DNA from: Parapristionchus giblindavisi
Lineage: Eukaryota; Nematoda; Chromadorea; Rhabditida; Diplogasteridae
Length of the DNA stretch: 64,000 nt
Assembly (NCBI GenBank): GCA_943737045.1
Contig: CALSFV010000417.1
Location: forward strand, 62,001-126,000
Direction of reading: 5' to 3'
Shown piece by piece: positions 10,967-26,479 of the stretch; position 1 is the stretch's first letter; every line of letters starts with the position of its first letter. Position numbers and translations under genes: made by a program. The notes below the pieces were generated by a model that saw only the letters and a program-made list of their open reading frames with translations, ran no database searches and had not been told where the DNA came from.

Positions 10967-12060
10967 CCGTGGTGGCCAGAAGGATATCATATTTTGGTTT
11001 TTTTTTTAGCATAACTTTTCTTGTAGTTAACCGATCACCCTGAAATTTTATATAGTGTGCTCAAACATGTTTCACGATGTATATCGAGGCATGGGACCGG
11101 TTTTTCAATTTTAACGGCTTCCAGGCTACAGTATCCCAAAATGACAGTGTCCGCTCATTTTGAGGAAGTTACTTCTTCTCTATTTTTTAAATGATTTCAT
11201 GTGGTTTTTTTTCGTTTTTTCACAAATATATTTTAAAAAATCAATTAAACAAATTTAATACAATATTCAACATGCTAACAATCAAAATAATTGATTAAGT
11301 CACTAACAAAGTGAATAGCTCACGTGGGTGATGTCTGGGCAACAATTCAGGTTCAAATCGATTATTAAACCGAATAACTTAACAAATATTAATTTAGTAC
11401 TTAGTTTTTTTTTTTTTGCTTCTGACTGATCTAACGACTTGCGGCGAGGAGGAGCATACGATAGCCGTTTCAATCATGATTCCATTGATTCGCTGCAGTG
11501 GACCTATTTCGAGTTCCTGGGCACCATGACGCTTTTGCCTCCGTGATTCACCTTGGGGACAAGCTTCTGAACATCATCTCAAGCCCCGTGTGGTCTACGG
11601 ACGTCAACCCGGTCGTACGAGCCCAAGAGATTTAACTTGGACTCGTCCGACCAGACGGACTTTCGCTACTCTGCGATTGTCTATTTGAGATGACCCTTTT
11701 CCCACTTCAGACGATTCTCTCTGTTCTTAGGATAGCTTATGGGCTTCATAATAACAATTATACCGTTAAAACCAACGTGTTTGGGTTGTCTACGGATGGT
11801 GCGAGTAAGAGGAGGAGTGGCACCGTACAGTGCCATTTCTTGCTAGTTGATTGTGGAATTCGCCCGCGGGTACTCGCGCGATATTCTGATGATATTCCTG
11901 TCATCAAGGTGCTAGGTGGTACGTAAAACACCAGGCAGTGAGGGTTTATGGTTTTTGGCGGAATTGGGAACCGTTTTGATGACAGAGGAGATCATTCCCT
12001 ATTTTATACCAAACTTGTAAACATGTTCGGATTGCTTCAGACCATTCAAACCTCACGCAC
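10967..12060 (-). mobile_element. Tc1-like transposon remnant with degenerate transposase
   Basis: The left end (CCGTGGTGGCCAGAAGG... followed by a TTTTGG run) is a Tc1-type terminus. The minus strand carries decayed transposase: WSDESKLNLLGS and VNHGGKSVMV blocks about 11690-11500, and PPLTRTIRRQP-like N-terminal DNA-binding sequence about 11830-11780. Stops and frameshifts are frequent. I could not identify the second terminus, so the right boundary is approximate. Confidence 0.75.
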
Positions 12061-12968
12061 AAGATATCAGGAAAGAGATATCGCACCCCTTTCGGGATAA
12101 CCATAGCATAAAAACAAAAATACTAGAAATATACGTTTAAAAATCACAAGAAACAAGCAAAAATGATGGGAAAAGTTCGTAATTTTTGAAATTTACAATT
12201 AACCTATGATATGAATATTAATATCAAATATATGTAGGAAGTATCAATGAATGTCTATAGTACCATGCATTAATACTTTTTACACGGTGAAAAAATTGTT
12301 TAAAACAACGAAAATACGTCGCAAATTCAAGTACTCAAAATCTCAGGTAAAACAACGCATACATTTTACAGCTAAAAAAAAGCTAAATGTCAGAAAATAG
12401 GCAGAAAAAATGCATGTCAAGGTTAACAGCTACGAAATTGCTAGCAATTGCTGGACATCATAACTTTTTGAAACCTTTTTTCCGCCTTTTTAAGAAAAGT
12501 TAACAAAAAGTTACTAAAAAGTTTGAAATCATGCATGTGACACAGCATGCTGCGCGCTGCGGCTAGTGCTGAACGCGTTGCGTTCGCTATCTTAAATTTT
12601 ATTTATTTTATATTTTTTTAGTTATTTAACCTTAAATTGCTATAATTGCGTATTTATTCCGTAGGGTAACGTTATGAAACGTCGTAGGATACGACGATTA
12701 CTGATTTCTCGAAGAAAGAAAGGTATATTTTTCTCTATATAAATATTTCTCAAGCCAATTTTGTTTGTTGATTGCTATGTTTATAAATCTTTGTAGACGA
12801 AGTTTATCTCGCGATTCCCCGCTGCCCACCGCCATGAGCTGTCCATATCCATGTGTGAATTGGATCAAATGTAAGGTAGACAATTAGCTGTTGATTTCTT
12901 TCTATTTTTATGGTATTTTGCTGATTTATTTCTCGCGGAACAAGATTGCTTCTTGTTCAGACTTACTA
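12061..12968. other. Intergenic/repeat-derived region between Tc1 remnant and duplication copy 2
   Basis: It contains a CTCAGGTAAAACAACGCATA terminus (about 12345-12365) followed by AGCTAAAA modules, a short GC-rich CATGCTGCGCGCTGCGG stretch near 12545, and AT-rich DNA. Minus-strand reading at 12780-12880 might hold a small exon of the gene represented at 12966-13169, but no frame-consistent join was found. Confidence 0.5.
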
Positions 12969-13169
12969 TACAACGTCGACCGATTTCAGTGCAACTGGAG
13001 ACTTGGAATATACATGTATATGAGAAGAGAATGAAAGAAGATGAAGAACAACCTTCGGGCCAGATTTATACTCTGTCAATATAATTCCATATCCATTCAT
13101 TTTAATCGATTCAATGGATAATGGAAGGACTACAGAGTGAGGAAGCCACAGCACCTCGTGCACTACCAT
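12966..13169 (-). CDS. Possible minus-strand exon, unidentified protein
   Basis: An open frame encodes ...LWLPHSVVLPLSIESI... and ends on a strong donor (GTAAGT, reading toward lower coordinates at about 12966). The hydrophobic-polar spacing resembles beta-propeller sequence, but I cannot name it. The same exon lies at 1-201 on the minus strand in duplication copy 1, cut by the window edge. The downstream partner exon is uncertain. Confidence 0.3.
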   Translation of the reverse strand: MVVHEVLWLPHSVVLPLSIESIKMNGYGIILTEYKSGPKVVLHLLSFSSHIHVYSKSPVALKSVDVV

Positions 13170-13427
13170 AAAATTGAGAATTAAAAGAACAAGTAAGTAG
13201 CTCCGTACTCATATTTCATTATCAATCGATAGTCTTATTTCACCTTATATATTATCTATTAAAATAGAAATAGATGATAATGGGCATGCAAATGTACTAA
13301 AAGAATTGGGTATTAGTTAAGTTAGTTAAGTTATTCGTGTGAAACTCAATTATATCATGAAATAGTTGTCCGATTACAGGTGATCCAAATTGAAGAGAAC
13401 ATGGATACTGAGGAATAGGAATTTAAA

Positions 13428-16256
<2,829 letters not shown>

Positions 16257-16719
16257 ATGAAATAAAGTATAGGACAACTAATATTTATCACCATTACATT
16301 CATATACAATAACAAAAGTCAAAAACATCAAGAAAATAAAGATAAGCTCCAACATCTGATTTGAGGCTCCGCCCCTTTTCTATGTGGGTCTTCCGAGTCA
16401 CTTTGTCTTTAAATAAGCAGAAAATTTTCTCTTAACGGTAAGACTTAACCCTCGATTTTCGTAAACTGTTTTCCTACTAGATCTGTTCACGAATTCACGA
16501 AAATAAAAATGTACTGCTTTTTATGTGGAAATTTTTGTTTACAAATTCACGAAAAAAAATAAGTGACGCCCAGCTGTGGCGAGTATAATACAAGATTGAT
16601 TTATTGTGTGTATTGTACTGTAGAATGAATGTTCCATATATCTAGAGTGTAGTTTGTAGTCATATCAGATGAATCAATGTCCATTACATACATGTGAGTG
16701 TTACTGAGTAAGAACATCG

Positions 16720-18537
16720 ATGAATTGGATTAGTCGTTTACTTATTTATGTTATTATGAAGATTCGTCAATATTACTATTCATCCATGGCCTTTTCATAT
16801 TTGTTATGGAGATGGATGAGAACAGGAGGAAGTTCTCTTTCTATCAAACAACGAATATTACCCAGGTACCCAGGTAGGTATGAGTATTCGCTTATTCATT
16901 ATTACTACTTATAGAAAGATAGTGGATAATTACATTCACAACTTCATAACCCTTCCTTCTGGAATCAAATTACATTATGTGGAAGCTGGTACAATATAAA
17001 TCAATCAATATTTAGTATTTATAAGGCATACTATTTTCGTAGATGAATTCCTTTACTTTTGTTCCGCATAATTATTATTGCATTGAATTTTTAAAAAAAT
17101 ATATTAAGGGGATGAAGATGCTCCATTAATGATAATGATACATGGATATCCTGAATTTTGGTATACATGGAGATATCAGATAAATCATTTCAAACAACGA
17201 TATAGGTTAATATTGTATATAAAATAGTATGGAAATGATATACATTTGAGAGTGATCGCAATAGATCAAAGAGGATATGGAGATTCATCCAAACCTCAAA
17301 ATATAGCCGATTATCATATTAATATTCTAGCTAAAGATGTGGATGATCTTATTCATGCATTGGGTAAGATCAATTGATATATTATAATGTATAGATGATA
17401 TTTGTAAGGATATGAAAGTAGTATTGTAATGGGACATGATTGGGGTGGAGCTGTTGCATGGAAACACTCACTTGCATATCCACAAAGTGTTCAATCACTT
17501 ATTATACTCAATGCACCTCATCCTGCTGCATTCTCTCATCTCCTTAGGAATAATAAACAACAACTTTCTCATAGTTGGTATGAAATATACAATTCAATTT
17601 GATATCATATCGATAATAATAGGTATATGCTTTTATTTCAAACTCCAACTATTCCTGAACTCGCCATAATATCGGATGATTTCAAGGTACCATAAATATG
17701 AGTTTTAAAATATATATCAAATGTTTAGATGTTTCATTCAATGTTCTGGGGTAAGAAAGCTGGTCTTATTCATAAAGACAATTTCACTGAGGAAGATATG
17801 GAATATTGGAAGTATACCTTCAGTCAACCAAGTCATTTTATTCCATTTTTTCTTCAATTTTCACGTTTAAAGAATTCTAACAAAACGGCAAACGACAAAA
17901 TGGTAAATTAGCAGAACTTTCTTCACAGCGCTTGTAGAGGGATATGCAAAGGCTCATTTGAAAACTCGTGAGAAGCAAACCACTACTACGATATAGGCTA
18001 TATATCATATAGCTTCATCTTTGATCTTTCATGGCAGGAGACAAAACGGAAATTATGTCTTCGATGTCCTTAGAGGCAGACATCTAAATAGACTCATTCA
18101 ATGCACGTGGGAAAGAATATCGTAGAAGTTGATCTTTGATCTTTTTTTTAATAAAAAAAAACAGAAAAAAATTTTCTTATTAATTTGTATAATGAAGTGT
18201 AAATTGAAGATGCATTGACTGGCCCTCTCAACTACTATAGATGTTCTATGCAAATGACAGTTGGAGGAAAAATACATGAGAAATGTATACCGAGAACATT
18301 AATTATATGGGGAGAGGAAGATGCATTCCTTATAAAGGAATGTGCTACATTATCAGCTCAAGTAATATTCCCATCTCAATTGTATATTAATGAATCTCAT
18401 TATAGTGGTGTCATGATGCTCACATTCATTTCATTAAAGATGCTTCTCATTGGGTACAACAAGATACACCACAACAAGTTAATACTATTATTGATCAATT
18501 TCTATCTGAATCAAACCATACTAAATCACATATTTAA
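16720..18537 (+). CDS. Epoxide hydrolase (alpha/beta-hydrolase, EPHX3/4 type), intact copy
   Basis: Nine exons (16720-16865, 16915-16988, 17109-17205, 17251-17363, 17409-17577, 17623-17686, 17729-17831, 18210-18361, 18406-18537) splice in frame to 349 residues. The N-terminus has a hydrophobic anchor (residues about 5-32). The oxyanion motif [15 protein letters not shown], and the nucleophile elbow GHDWGG (D154) follow. The cap-lid block [11 protein letters not shown] includes a tyrosine pair typical of epoxide activation. The acid is in WGEED (D293) and the base in SHWVQQD (H321), so the triad is complete. It would open epoxides to diols at a membrane. The 369 nt intron 7 is the only long one. 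The gene lies 463 bp downstream of the coiled-coil gene and tail-to-tail with UBE2F (139 bp). Confidence 0.92.
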
Positions 18538-18675
18538 TAGTTTATTCCATCGGTATTCAGAATCATTAAGATAAATAAAGTGGTGAGATTGATGTATACA
18601 AACATGTACAATTACTTAGTATGAACTAAGAGGAAAGAAGATTAATTGGCAGAAATGAAAGGGAAAACAATGTAT

Positions 18676-20284
18676 TTAATTACGAGCGAACTTATAGATA
18701 TAATCACGAACTTTAGCTTCAAATTGAGCACGATTCGATTGATATTGTTCAGCAGCTTGCATATTGAGAGGATCATCAAAATCAATAAGATCAGTAAAGA
18801 GAGAAGACAATCCGTGCACCACCTTCAATTTCATCTTTAACTTTAATAAATAAAATAAACTGCTGGATCGTCCGAAACCGATCATGTATACAACTGACAT
18901 TAAATCCCTTTAAATCCATAACATTCTTTTCGTTAACGAGATAACTAAAATTAGGCGAAAACTAAATCAATATACAGAATAAAAAAGTATGGAAAAATAA
19001 ATACAAGCTCGCTTCCGTATGACACCCTGTACAGTAAATACTATTGACTTAATATAATAATAATAAAAATACTTCAGTTATGTTCCTCGTCGGACGCCAA
19101 CCGAAGGCATCAAGGGAATTCTCACGAAGAAGAGATAAACAGATAGCACCATCTTCATTGATATTTGGATGCCAAATACGAGTAGTACATTTCACAACGG
19201 GTGGCTCAAAAGATATATTATATAACCTTTTTAGTTCAAAATACGGAAAGCCGACAAATCTTCTTTAAGATGTCAAATGAAAGTAGTGGATAGCAAAGCG
19301 AATATAGAAGTTCCGATTTACAATCAATTCTCTAATAGTTTCTTTAAATACAGAGATACTTCTCCCGTCGTATTTTTGCTAAATGTAGACTACCGTATGC
19401 ATCTTATACTGATAGATTATCATATATGAAATTAGAGCTCCTTGAGCACCGACGCACCATTATTGATTTGAGCTTTACATATAAGGCCATCCATAGACAA
19501 GTTGAATTAGATGACCCAAACTTTTACATTCAGTCTAGGAATTCAAGAAACTCTCGTAGAAATATTTTTCAACTATGTAAGCACCAATGCAAATCCAAAC
19601 GTTTCTCCCATTTTATCTCCAATCGATCAGTCAATTTATGGAACTCGTTGCCTAATAATTGTATTATTTGCCCTAATTCCAAATCTTTTAGTAGAACTGT
19701 TAAATCTTCTTTGAATCTGTCCAATTTGTAATCTATAACTCTATTGTCTTATGTTGCGACATAGTATTTTATGTGCACTATAGATTTCATCCTATTTGTA
19801 TTTGTTTTCCGCCACTGTCATCACATAAAGAATTATTATTTAAAAAATACACTAATCGAAAGCTTAATGCTTGGTTAAAGAAAATGGATGATCGAAATTT
19901 TTTGAAAAGTTTGTGCACTGTCAGAGACCTTTTTGTATGACTTTAATTATATATCTGATAAGAAGATACCACATTGTTATACTCCGCAGGGACTTTGATC
20001 TCGAACTTATATGTTCCTCCTTTATAAAAACCTTCATTTGGAGTAATCCTCAGATGCATCTCATGTAGAATACCAGGAGTTGGAAAGGTAAGACGACAAA
20101 CTTTATCCCCTCTCAGAGTATTCTCAAGATCACGCACCTCTTAACATATAACAACTTCTTAGGAAATAATAATCTAAAACCTTAACTAACCTTCAGTTAG
20201 AAGTTTCTCACGGATACATATACGAGTATCCATATACTTCTTATTCTCATCAACACCTTTGATTCGCTTTTGTAGATTCAGCAT
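18676..20284 (-). CDS. UBE2F: NEDD8-conjugating E2 enzyme, UBE2F type
   Basis: Four coding exons on the minus strand (20191-20284, 19970-20139, 19073-19204, 18676-18822) give 180 residues, close to the 185 usual for UBE2F. Recognisable blocks are IREKLLTEE at the N-terminus, [11 protein letters not shown], the WHPNI motif, the catalytic cysteine in [26 protein letters not shown], and a short basic C-terminus YIYKFARN. The C-terminal FDDPLN..AAE pattern and the short tail fit UBE2F better than UBE2M. It passes NEDD8 to cullins (mainly CUL5 in animals). Intron 2 carries a LINE fragment. The start was chosen at [10 protein letters not shown] because it gives a UBE2F-like N-terminus. Confidence 0.93.
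19348..19735 (+). mobile_element. 5'-truncated non-LTR retrotransposon (3' end of RT ORF)
   Basis: The plus strand encodes [18 protein letters not shown], then [20 protein letters not shown], then a tail with [10 protein letters not shown] and [10 protein letters not shown]. That series (RR..DL..YK, WN.LP, F...L) is the standard C-terminus of CR1/jockey/RTE-like ORF2 proteins. It lies antisense in a UBE2F intron and lacks the polymerase domain, as expected for a dead-on-arrival LINE insertion. Confidence 0.8.
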
Positions 20285-21115
20285 TATGAACTGCAAAGCA
20301 AAGTGGACATTTATTAATACACGGCGAATGTCCGAGCAAATCGAAACGCACAGTGACGATTCCTAGGTATAGTTAAACACAACCGGCAAAAATTTGTATT
20401 TCGCGATTGGGTATCGCCTATAACACCTATAACGATACAAGAGCAAGTCACCGTCAATCTATCAAATCAAAAGAAACTTAAGTGGGGAAACAAGCCCTTC
20501 GGCTAACTCGACCGGGATCAATATATTTTTATCCAATTTTGTTCTAAAAATCAGCGCAGGATGCCTTCACAGTTCATTTGCAGCGCTTCATTCATTATAG
20601 AAACCACCAAACTAATTGTATGCTTGAACGTTCAATATGAAGCATATCTCAATTAAATATAAACACGAATAAGTAGATAGTAGATATCAGAAATCGATAC
20701 TATGAGGTTGAAACAGTGCGGAAATAGTACCAACAAAGTCCCGAGACAAGGTGTAATCATGAATTCCATAACATACGATCAGTTTATGACCATAGAAATA
20801 AATAAGAAACAGTAGCACTATCACGAGCTAGATAGCTTTACTTGAGATACGTGAAAACGATCGCGATAGTTCAAATCGAAATCAAACGTGAAAAAGCGCT
20901 ATTCCTAAACAACTATTTCAAAACTGTATTAAAAATAATCAAACTGATGAAAGTCAATGCGCGCACATGATATAATATTGCTTGCGCATTTCTCGTGCTC
21001 TTTTCGTCATCGCAAACGGACAGAAATGATTTTTTAGAGTGATATTGCTAACAGTATTCTTTTCGCAGCTTTTGTTGTTTTCAATGTTTGTGATGTTATA
21101 CTAAAAATTTAAGAG
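20285..21115. promoter_or_regulatory. Divergent intergenic region between UBE2F and EIF3I
   Basis: 831 bp separate the two divergent start codons and must hold both promoters. An AG acceptor-like AATTTAAG sits just 2 nt before the EIF3I start codon, compatible with a trans-spliced leader. No repeat or ORF is evident. Confidence 0.5.
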
Positions 21116-24100
21116 ATGCGCCCTCTATCCCTCAAAGGACATGACAGAGCCCTCACTAGGGTAAGATTCAACCGCGAAGGAGATCTTCTCTTCTCGGCAG
21201 CTAAGAACAAAGCTCCGTGTGTTTGGTTCACGGAAAATGGTGAGAGGATAGGAACATACGAAGGACACAATGGTGTGGTATGGGATCTTGACGTAAGCTG
21301 GGATACCAAAACCATTGCGACAGCTTCTGGAGATAATTCTGTTAAAGTTAGTTGTTTTGATTGACCGATGCATGACTTGACCGTTATTTTCGTGTACATG
21401 TTTTGCTTTTTAGGTGTGGGATTGTGAGAAAGGAATATGCCTGGATACGATTAATCAACCAACACCTGCTCGATCAGTATCTTTAAGCTTCTCTGGAAAT
21501 CTTGTTGCGTTCACAACAATGAAAATGACGAAGAATCTGTCATCGTTGTGTGTGTGTGATATTAGAGATCCCGAACAGGTTTATATTGTATCTTATTTTT
21601 ATTTTGAACAATTGAATTAAAGATGAAAGATGGGGGTGAACCTCTTTTCCGTTCCTTATTCGATGTATCAGCTGTTATGTCGTTATTCTCGACACTTGAT
21701 GAGAAGGTTAGTTTCATTACTACTTGTTGTAGCATTATTGGAATATATTTTTTTTCGTTGGTGCATGAATAGCGACCGTTTTCTATTTCTTGATTTTGCA
21801 GATTACGATTGGAAATGAGAATGGCGTTTTGCTCCAATATGATCTCCGAAACAGTGATTCACCTTTCTGCAGTAACGAGAGTACTCACAGAGTAATTATT
21901 GACTTATTATTTAATAGCTGAGATGAGTCTATTTTCAGTTCGGTATCACTGATCTTCAACTTTCTCCCGATGGTGCATTCATAATCTCTTCATCGAAGGA
22001 TAAGACTGCTTCTCTTCTCGATGTTACTAACTTGGCACAGCTAAAGCAGTACAGGTATTTCAAAATTTTACATATGTTTTATTTACCGTGAGTGTGTCAA
22101 GATGTGACTGTGAATATAATACTAATATACTATTCACAGTCATATTCAGTGAATATTGTAGTATACTCTATTGATACTACAATGATTTTCGTCTGACTGG
22201 TAACTGGGCAACTGTTCTAAAAAAATCGTGCAATACGGTATTTTCTTTACTGTGATATTGGCCCTATATATTCTCTTCGTTTCGTAGATATTTTATGTGT
22301 AAACATAGGTAGCATTAAAGCTGACTGAGCAAGCCCATTAAAGCTGATAAAGTTGATTCAATGTAAAAAAAAAACATAGGTATTTATGATTTAATTGTCA
22401 GATCCGAAAGACCAGTGAACTCTGCGTGCGTTTCTCCTATTCGCGATCATATTGTCCTTGGAGGAGGAGAAGATGCTATGCAGGTATTGTTTAGTTATAT
22501 TGTTCCCACCTCAAAATTTGTTCGTTAAGCTCTTTGAGTATTTGAAACAAAAAAAATCGTAACTTGTATAATTGTAGATGCGAGTTTACTGGTATGACCG
22601 GGATTTTGGGATATCTATAGAAAAGAATGGATTTGATTAGTAGGTAGAGAGGGTATTAGCATGCCATCACTATCAATGGCGCCCATGTATGCCGGTATAT
22701 CGGCTGATGGTTTGGACATTTGGCGGAAAGGATTTTTGCCATATTCGTTATAGTGATAGATAAGAGTGGTCGTTCTCACCACAACTTATATTCTTCGTAA
22801 GAATTTGGAAAACTTGTCACCCATATTTCTGAAACGTAACACCGAAATTGCTACCTCTATTTATTATAGCAAAATTGCGTTCACAATCGGATCATTTTAA
22901 ATTTTACTTTGTAATACGTTTATCTAAAAATTATATTTTTGCTGTATTCAGCATTCTTATGATTAGTCGTACAAGTTACAATCCAAAAGTCTGAATTAAA
23001 ATTGCCCAGCAATACTTAAATATTGGTTTGAGTACGAAGATACAAAATGCCTAATAACTTTTGAGTGCCAAGTTTAAAAGCGTTTCGTGCCTTTTAGGTT
23101 TGAGAAAAGGGGTCTGGAAAGCTGGTGTTCCAAATTTCCCAATTCTTTGATAACAATAAATGGTTATCGATTTAATAAACTACGAAACTATTCGAAATAT
23201 AAACAAGTATGATTTTTTACTGATTGAACGTTTATTTTTCGGTTAAAAATCGTCATTTTTAGTTTATTTTCGTATCAAATGACTGAAAATCAGCTCGATA
23301 TAATCGGTCAATCACAAGAAACGCAATGCAGTAAATGTGGAATCCGAATGGGCCCGCTATTTTTTGAGAGCTTTGTATGTCCTTTAAGCTTGAGGGCAAG
23401 ACCTATCAAAAAGTTACTTTGCCCCGTCCCTCGTTATTCGTTTTATTTATTTTTTTTGCACCAATATCTCCATTTTCAAAAAAAAAATGCACGTGGTATC
23501 ATACATTATGGAGTCATATAATATAATAGCACAATGAAGTAGTAAGGTTAAGACACCGGCTCGGTAAGACTAGAGCATGGTCCGGACATTCACGAGGAAT
23601 TTCGATCTGGCCCTCAATACTTTCATCATAGACACATACCGGGGGGAGCCCGATGAAAGTTATAGTGAAAATGCCCTTAGGCTCAAACCCGGCTCAATTA
23701 TGTCACATTAATAAAAAAATAAAAACAATAATATCTTTTCAATCGTGATAGCTAGGACTTTTATTTCTTTTTTATTACTGAATAACATGTCATTCACTCT
23801 TGGAAGGTGGCGTACTGCATCCAAAGCTGTACCATTTCTATCAGTAGGAGTGTACGGTATTGAACAACCGTAATCGCCAGGAATCGCTAACTGATTTTTT
23901 TCAGTCAACCCATGATTCTCAACCATGACCCGGGGTTCATGGTTGAGAATTGCTGACAAGGGAAGGCCCTGAAGCCACACTCACCGATCAGGTCCAATTT
24001 TTTACTGGTGATACATCTCATATAGGGATGAGGTTTGGCGGTATCAGAAATTGCAAAGCTCTTCTTTGAAATTTTAAATTTATTTTAAAAAAATCGATGA

Positions 24101-26285
24101 TCAAATTTTCAGTGTGCACATCTTTATCAGAAGTAGCACCATAACATCGTATGCAAATTGAGAAAGATTAACGCATTCAGATATGCAAATTTGATTGCAA
24201 AAAATCGATTTTGAAAGTGTTTTCATTGTTTTTTGTCCATTTTTAAATAAATTTTAAAATTTCAAAGAAGAGCTTTGCAATTTCTGATATCGCCAAACCT
24301 AATCCCTATATGAGATGTACCTCCAGTAAAAATTTGGACCTGATCGGTGAGTGTGGCTTCAGGGCATTCCCTTGTGAGGTCGAAAAATTCATGACGATCC
24401 CAGACCAAATATTAGTTGCCATTATATCAACAGTGAGCCAACTTTTATTTTTATGGATACCATGACCAGAACTACCGTAATCTAGCTACCGTACCCTATA
24501 ATAACGTGGTGAAATTCTCGTAAAATTCAGGTGCGTGCATTACTATTACGGTAATTCGAGCTATGGTATCCATAAAAATAAAAGTTGACCCACTGTTGAT
24601 ATAATACCAAATAGTATTTGGTCTGGGATCATCATTAATTTTTCGACCTCAGCCATTATCAACCATGAACCCCGCCGGGTCATGGTTGAGAATCATGGGT
24701 CGACTGAAAAAAAATCAGTTCGCGATTCCTGGCGATTACGGTAGTGCGATACCGTATACTCCTACTGATAGAAATGGTACAGCTTTGGATGCAGTACGCC
24801 ACCTTCCAACCGATTTCACAGCGTTTCGAGAGCGGAATTTAGCGAGGCGACGAGAGAAAAAGAGAGACAAAGAGAGGCGAGAGAGACTGCAGACAGTTAG
24901 AGACACGTGACGCGACACGCGACGCATGCAAGGGCGCGGAGGAGAGAGACTCCGCCCCGCTCAGTTGATGTGCATTATTGGCATCTTGCCAAAAATTCTA
25001 TGTCCGCTCTCCTCACAGGGCTGAAACGCTGTGCGATTTATATGAAAGAAACATATAAATATTCAAGTTTGGTAATTAAAAAAATAAATTCTGTGAAACG
25101 ACGATTCTTCACGTTGCAGTCGTTTCTACAAACATATATGCATAAGCCACCATCCGCCCTATGAATCAACTTGCATTGACGGTCGACTGAATGTGGGAGT
25201 TGAAAAGAAAAATAAAATAATTATTTTTCTCAATTTTTTAAAAGTGTAGTCCGAGTCTATTTGTATATTTTTCCTATGTACGGACATAACTACGAGCGAA
25301 ATGACATAATAAACCCCTTACTCTCACCCTTACCTCTTACTCTTGCGAATTTCAAGAAATGTGATTTTCGATTTATGCAATTTACACATATCTCACATTC
25401 AGTTGCAATTCTCGAGGCTTATGACAAACTGGCTGACCAAGGGAACGCGACCACCATGTGCATAATCGTCAGGGCTACAATATGCACTATGAAAATTCTT
25501 GCGCTATCTCTTCAACGAGGATAGAAGGAAAAATCTGAAAATCAGACACGAAAAAACATATTCAAAACGATATGATATTACTGTTCAGATGTGTTTGTAA
25601 GAGTGCTTGACATGTTATTCACTAATAAAAAGAAATAAAAGTCCTAGCTATCACGATTGAAAAGATATTTTTTTTTAAATTTTTTAATTAATGTGACATA
25701 TTTGAGCCGGGCCGGGTTTGAGCCTGGGGCATTTTCACTATAACTTTCATCGGGCTCGCCCCCGGTATGTGTCTATGATGAAAGTATTGAGGGCCATATC
25801 GAAATTCCTCGCGAATGTCCGCAGGGGGTCAAAATGCTCGAGTCTTACCGAGCCGGTCTCTTAAATTAATAGAACATGATGACATAACTATTAAATATGA
25901 GAAAAATAGACGAATTATACAATTGATAATTATGTTAATATTATAGGTAACACAAACTGCTGTATCTGCTGGACACTTCGAAGCTAAATTCTATCATATG
26001 GTTTTTGAGGTATATTAGCTTTATCTCTAATTTCTCACTTTAACACTCTTCTCAACTATTGTAATGATTATTCAGGAGGAATTTGCACGATTCAAAGGAC
26101 ATTTCGGTCCCATTAATACACTTGCTTTTCATCCTGATGGAAGTATTGTTGCATCTGGTGGAGAAGACGGTTATGTACGAGTACAAGTAAGATACTATTA
26201 GTAGTCACATAAACAATAACTAAATGATTTGTTCCATTTATAGGAAATGGATCCGGATTATCTTGAGTTTACATATGATTATTGA
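21116..26285 (+). CDS. EIF3I: Translation initiation factor eIF3 subunit I (WD40)
   Basis: Nine exons (21116-21346, 21414-21578, 21623-21706, 21802-21891, 21939-22054, 22402-22483, 25947-26009, 26076-26186, 26244-26285) join in frame to 327 residues, the family's usual length. It starts [16 protein letters not shown], then [31 protein letters not shown] and [13 protein letters not shown], and finishes [29 protein letters not shown] and [11 protein letters not shown]. These are the diagnostic ends of eIF3i, a seven-bladed propeller in the eIF3 complex on the 40S ribosome. Introns are 44-100 nt except intron 5 (347 nt) and intron 6 (3.46 kb), which is packed with nested fold-back elements. It lies tail-to-tail with the four-pass membrane protein gene. 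Confidence 0.96.
23957..24374. mobile_element. CAAGGG-end MITE with 3 bp duplication TGA
   Basis: The ends CAAGGGAAGGCCCTGAAGCC and GGCTTCAGGGCATTCCCTTG pair with one mismatch, and the stem extends about 130 bp through CACTCACCGATCAGGTCC. Flanks are TGA (23954-23956 / 24375-24377). The CAAGG terminus and 3 bp duplication resemble the 570 bp elements at 31398 and 43495, so a PIF/Harbinger-type origin is possible. Confidence 0.75.
24376..24650. mobile_element. Fold-back MITE (GAGGTCGAAAAAT ends), with a smaller MITE inside
   Basis: GAGGTCGAAAAATTCATGAC at the left pairs with ATTAATTTTTCGACCTC at the right, and the stem continues through CCCAGACCAAATA. Its middle is occupied by the element at 24424-24602. 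Confidence 0.7.
24424..24602. mobile_element. MITE with TATATCAACAGTG ends, TA target
   Basis: TATATCAACAGTGAGCCAAC and its near-perfect reverse complement at 24583-24602 frame about 180 bp. The stem runs on through TTTTATTTTTATGGATACCA. The palindrome including TA suggests a Tc1/mariner-type target. Confidence 0.75.
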
Positions 26286-26479
26286 GATGAATAAAGTGAA
26301 TGATTCTATTCATTCACATTCCCATGTTGTGTTTCCTTGTGGATGAGTGCTTCTCCTAATCAAAACATGGGAAGTGAACCGCTTCGTTACATTTTTCTAT
26401 AAGACCACCACTCATTTGTTGTTTTGTTGATGAATCGTTTCTCATGAATATAAAAGTTTATCATATAATGTTCTTAATT

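Larger units (their letters stand above)
23552..25858. mobile_element. Long fold-back element with asymmetric arms in EIF3I intron 6
   Basis: The left end ACACCGGCTCGGTAAGAC and the right end GTCTTACCGAGCCGGT pair, and the match runs on for over 200 bp (23552-23780 against 25610-25858; blocks include CATAGACACATACCGGGG and GTGATAGCTAGGACTTTTAT). A further inner pair (23805-23950 against 24655-24815) shares an open frame, IPGDYG.., [20 protein letters not shown], in both orientations. The right arm has about 790 bp (24816-25605) with no partner on the left. No transposase is recognised, and the conserved inner frame is more likely shared ancestry than a gene. Confidence 0.75.

Noticed and set aside
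18676..20284. UBE2M (UBC12) instead of UBE2F
   Set aside because: The protein ends shortly after the FDDPLN..AAE helix with a basic YIYKFARN tail and lacks the UBE2M-type N-terminal extension; UBE2F fits better.
24665..24910. 81-codon ORF with [19 protein letters not shown]
   Set aside because: The first half is shared fold-back repeat sequence and the second is purine-rich low complexity; no splice or family support.
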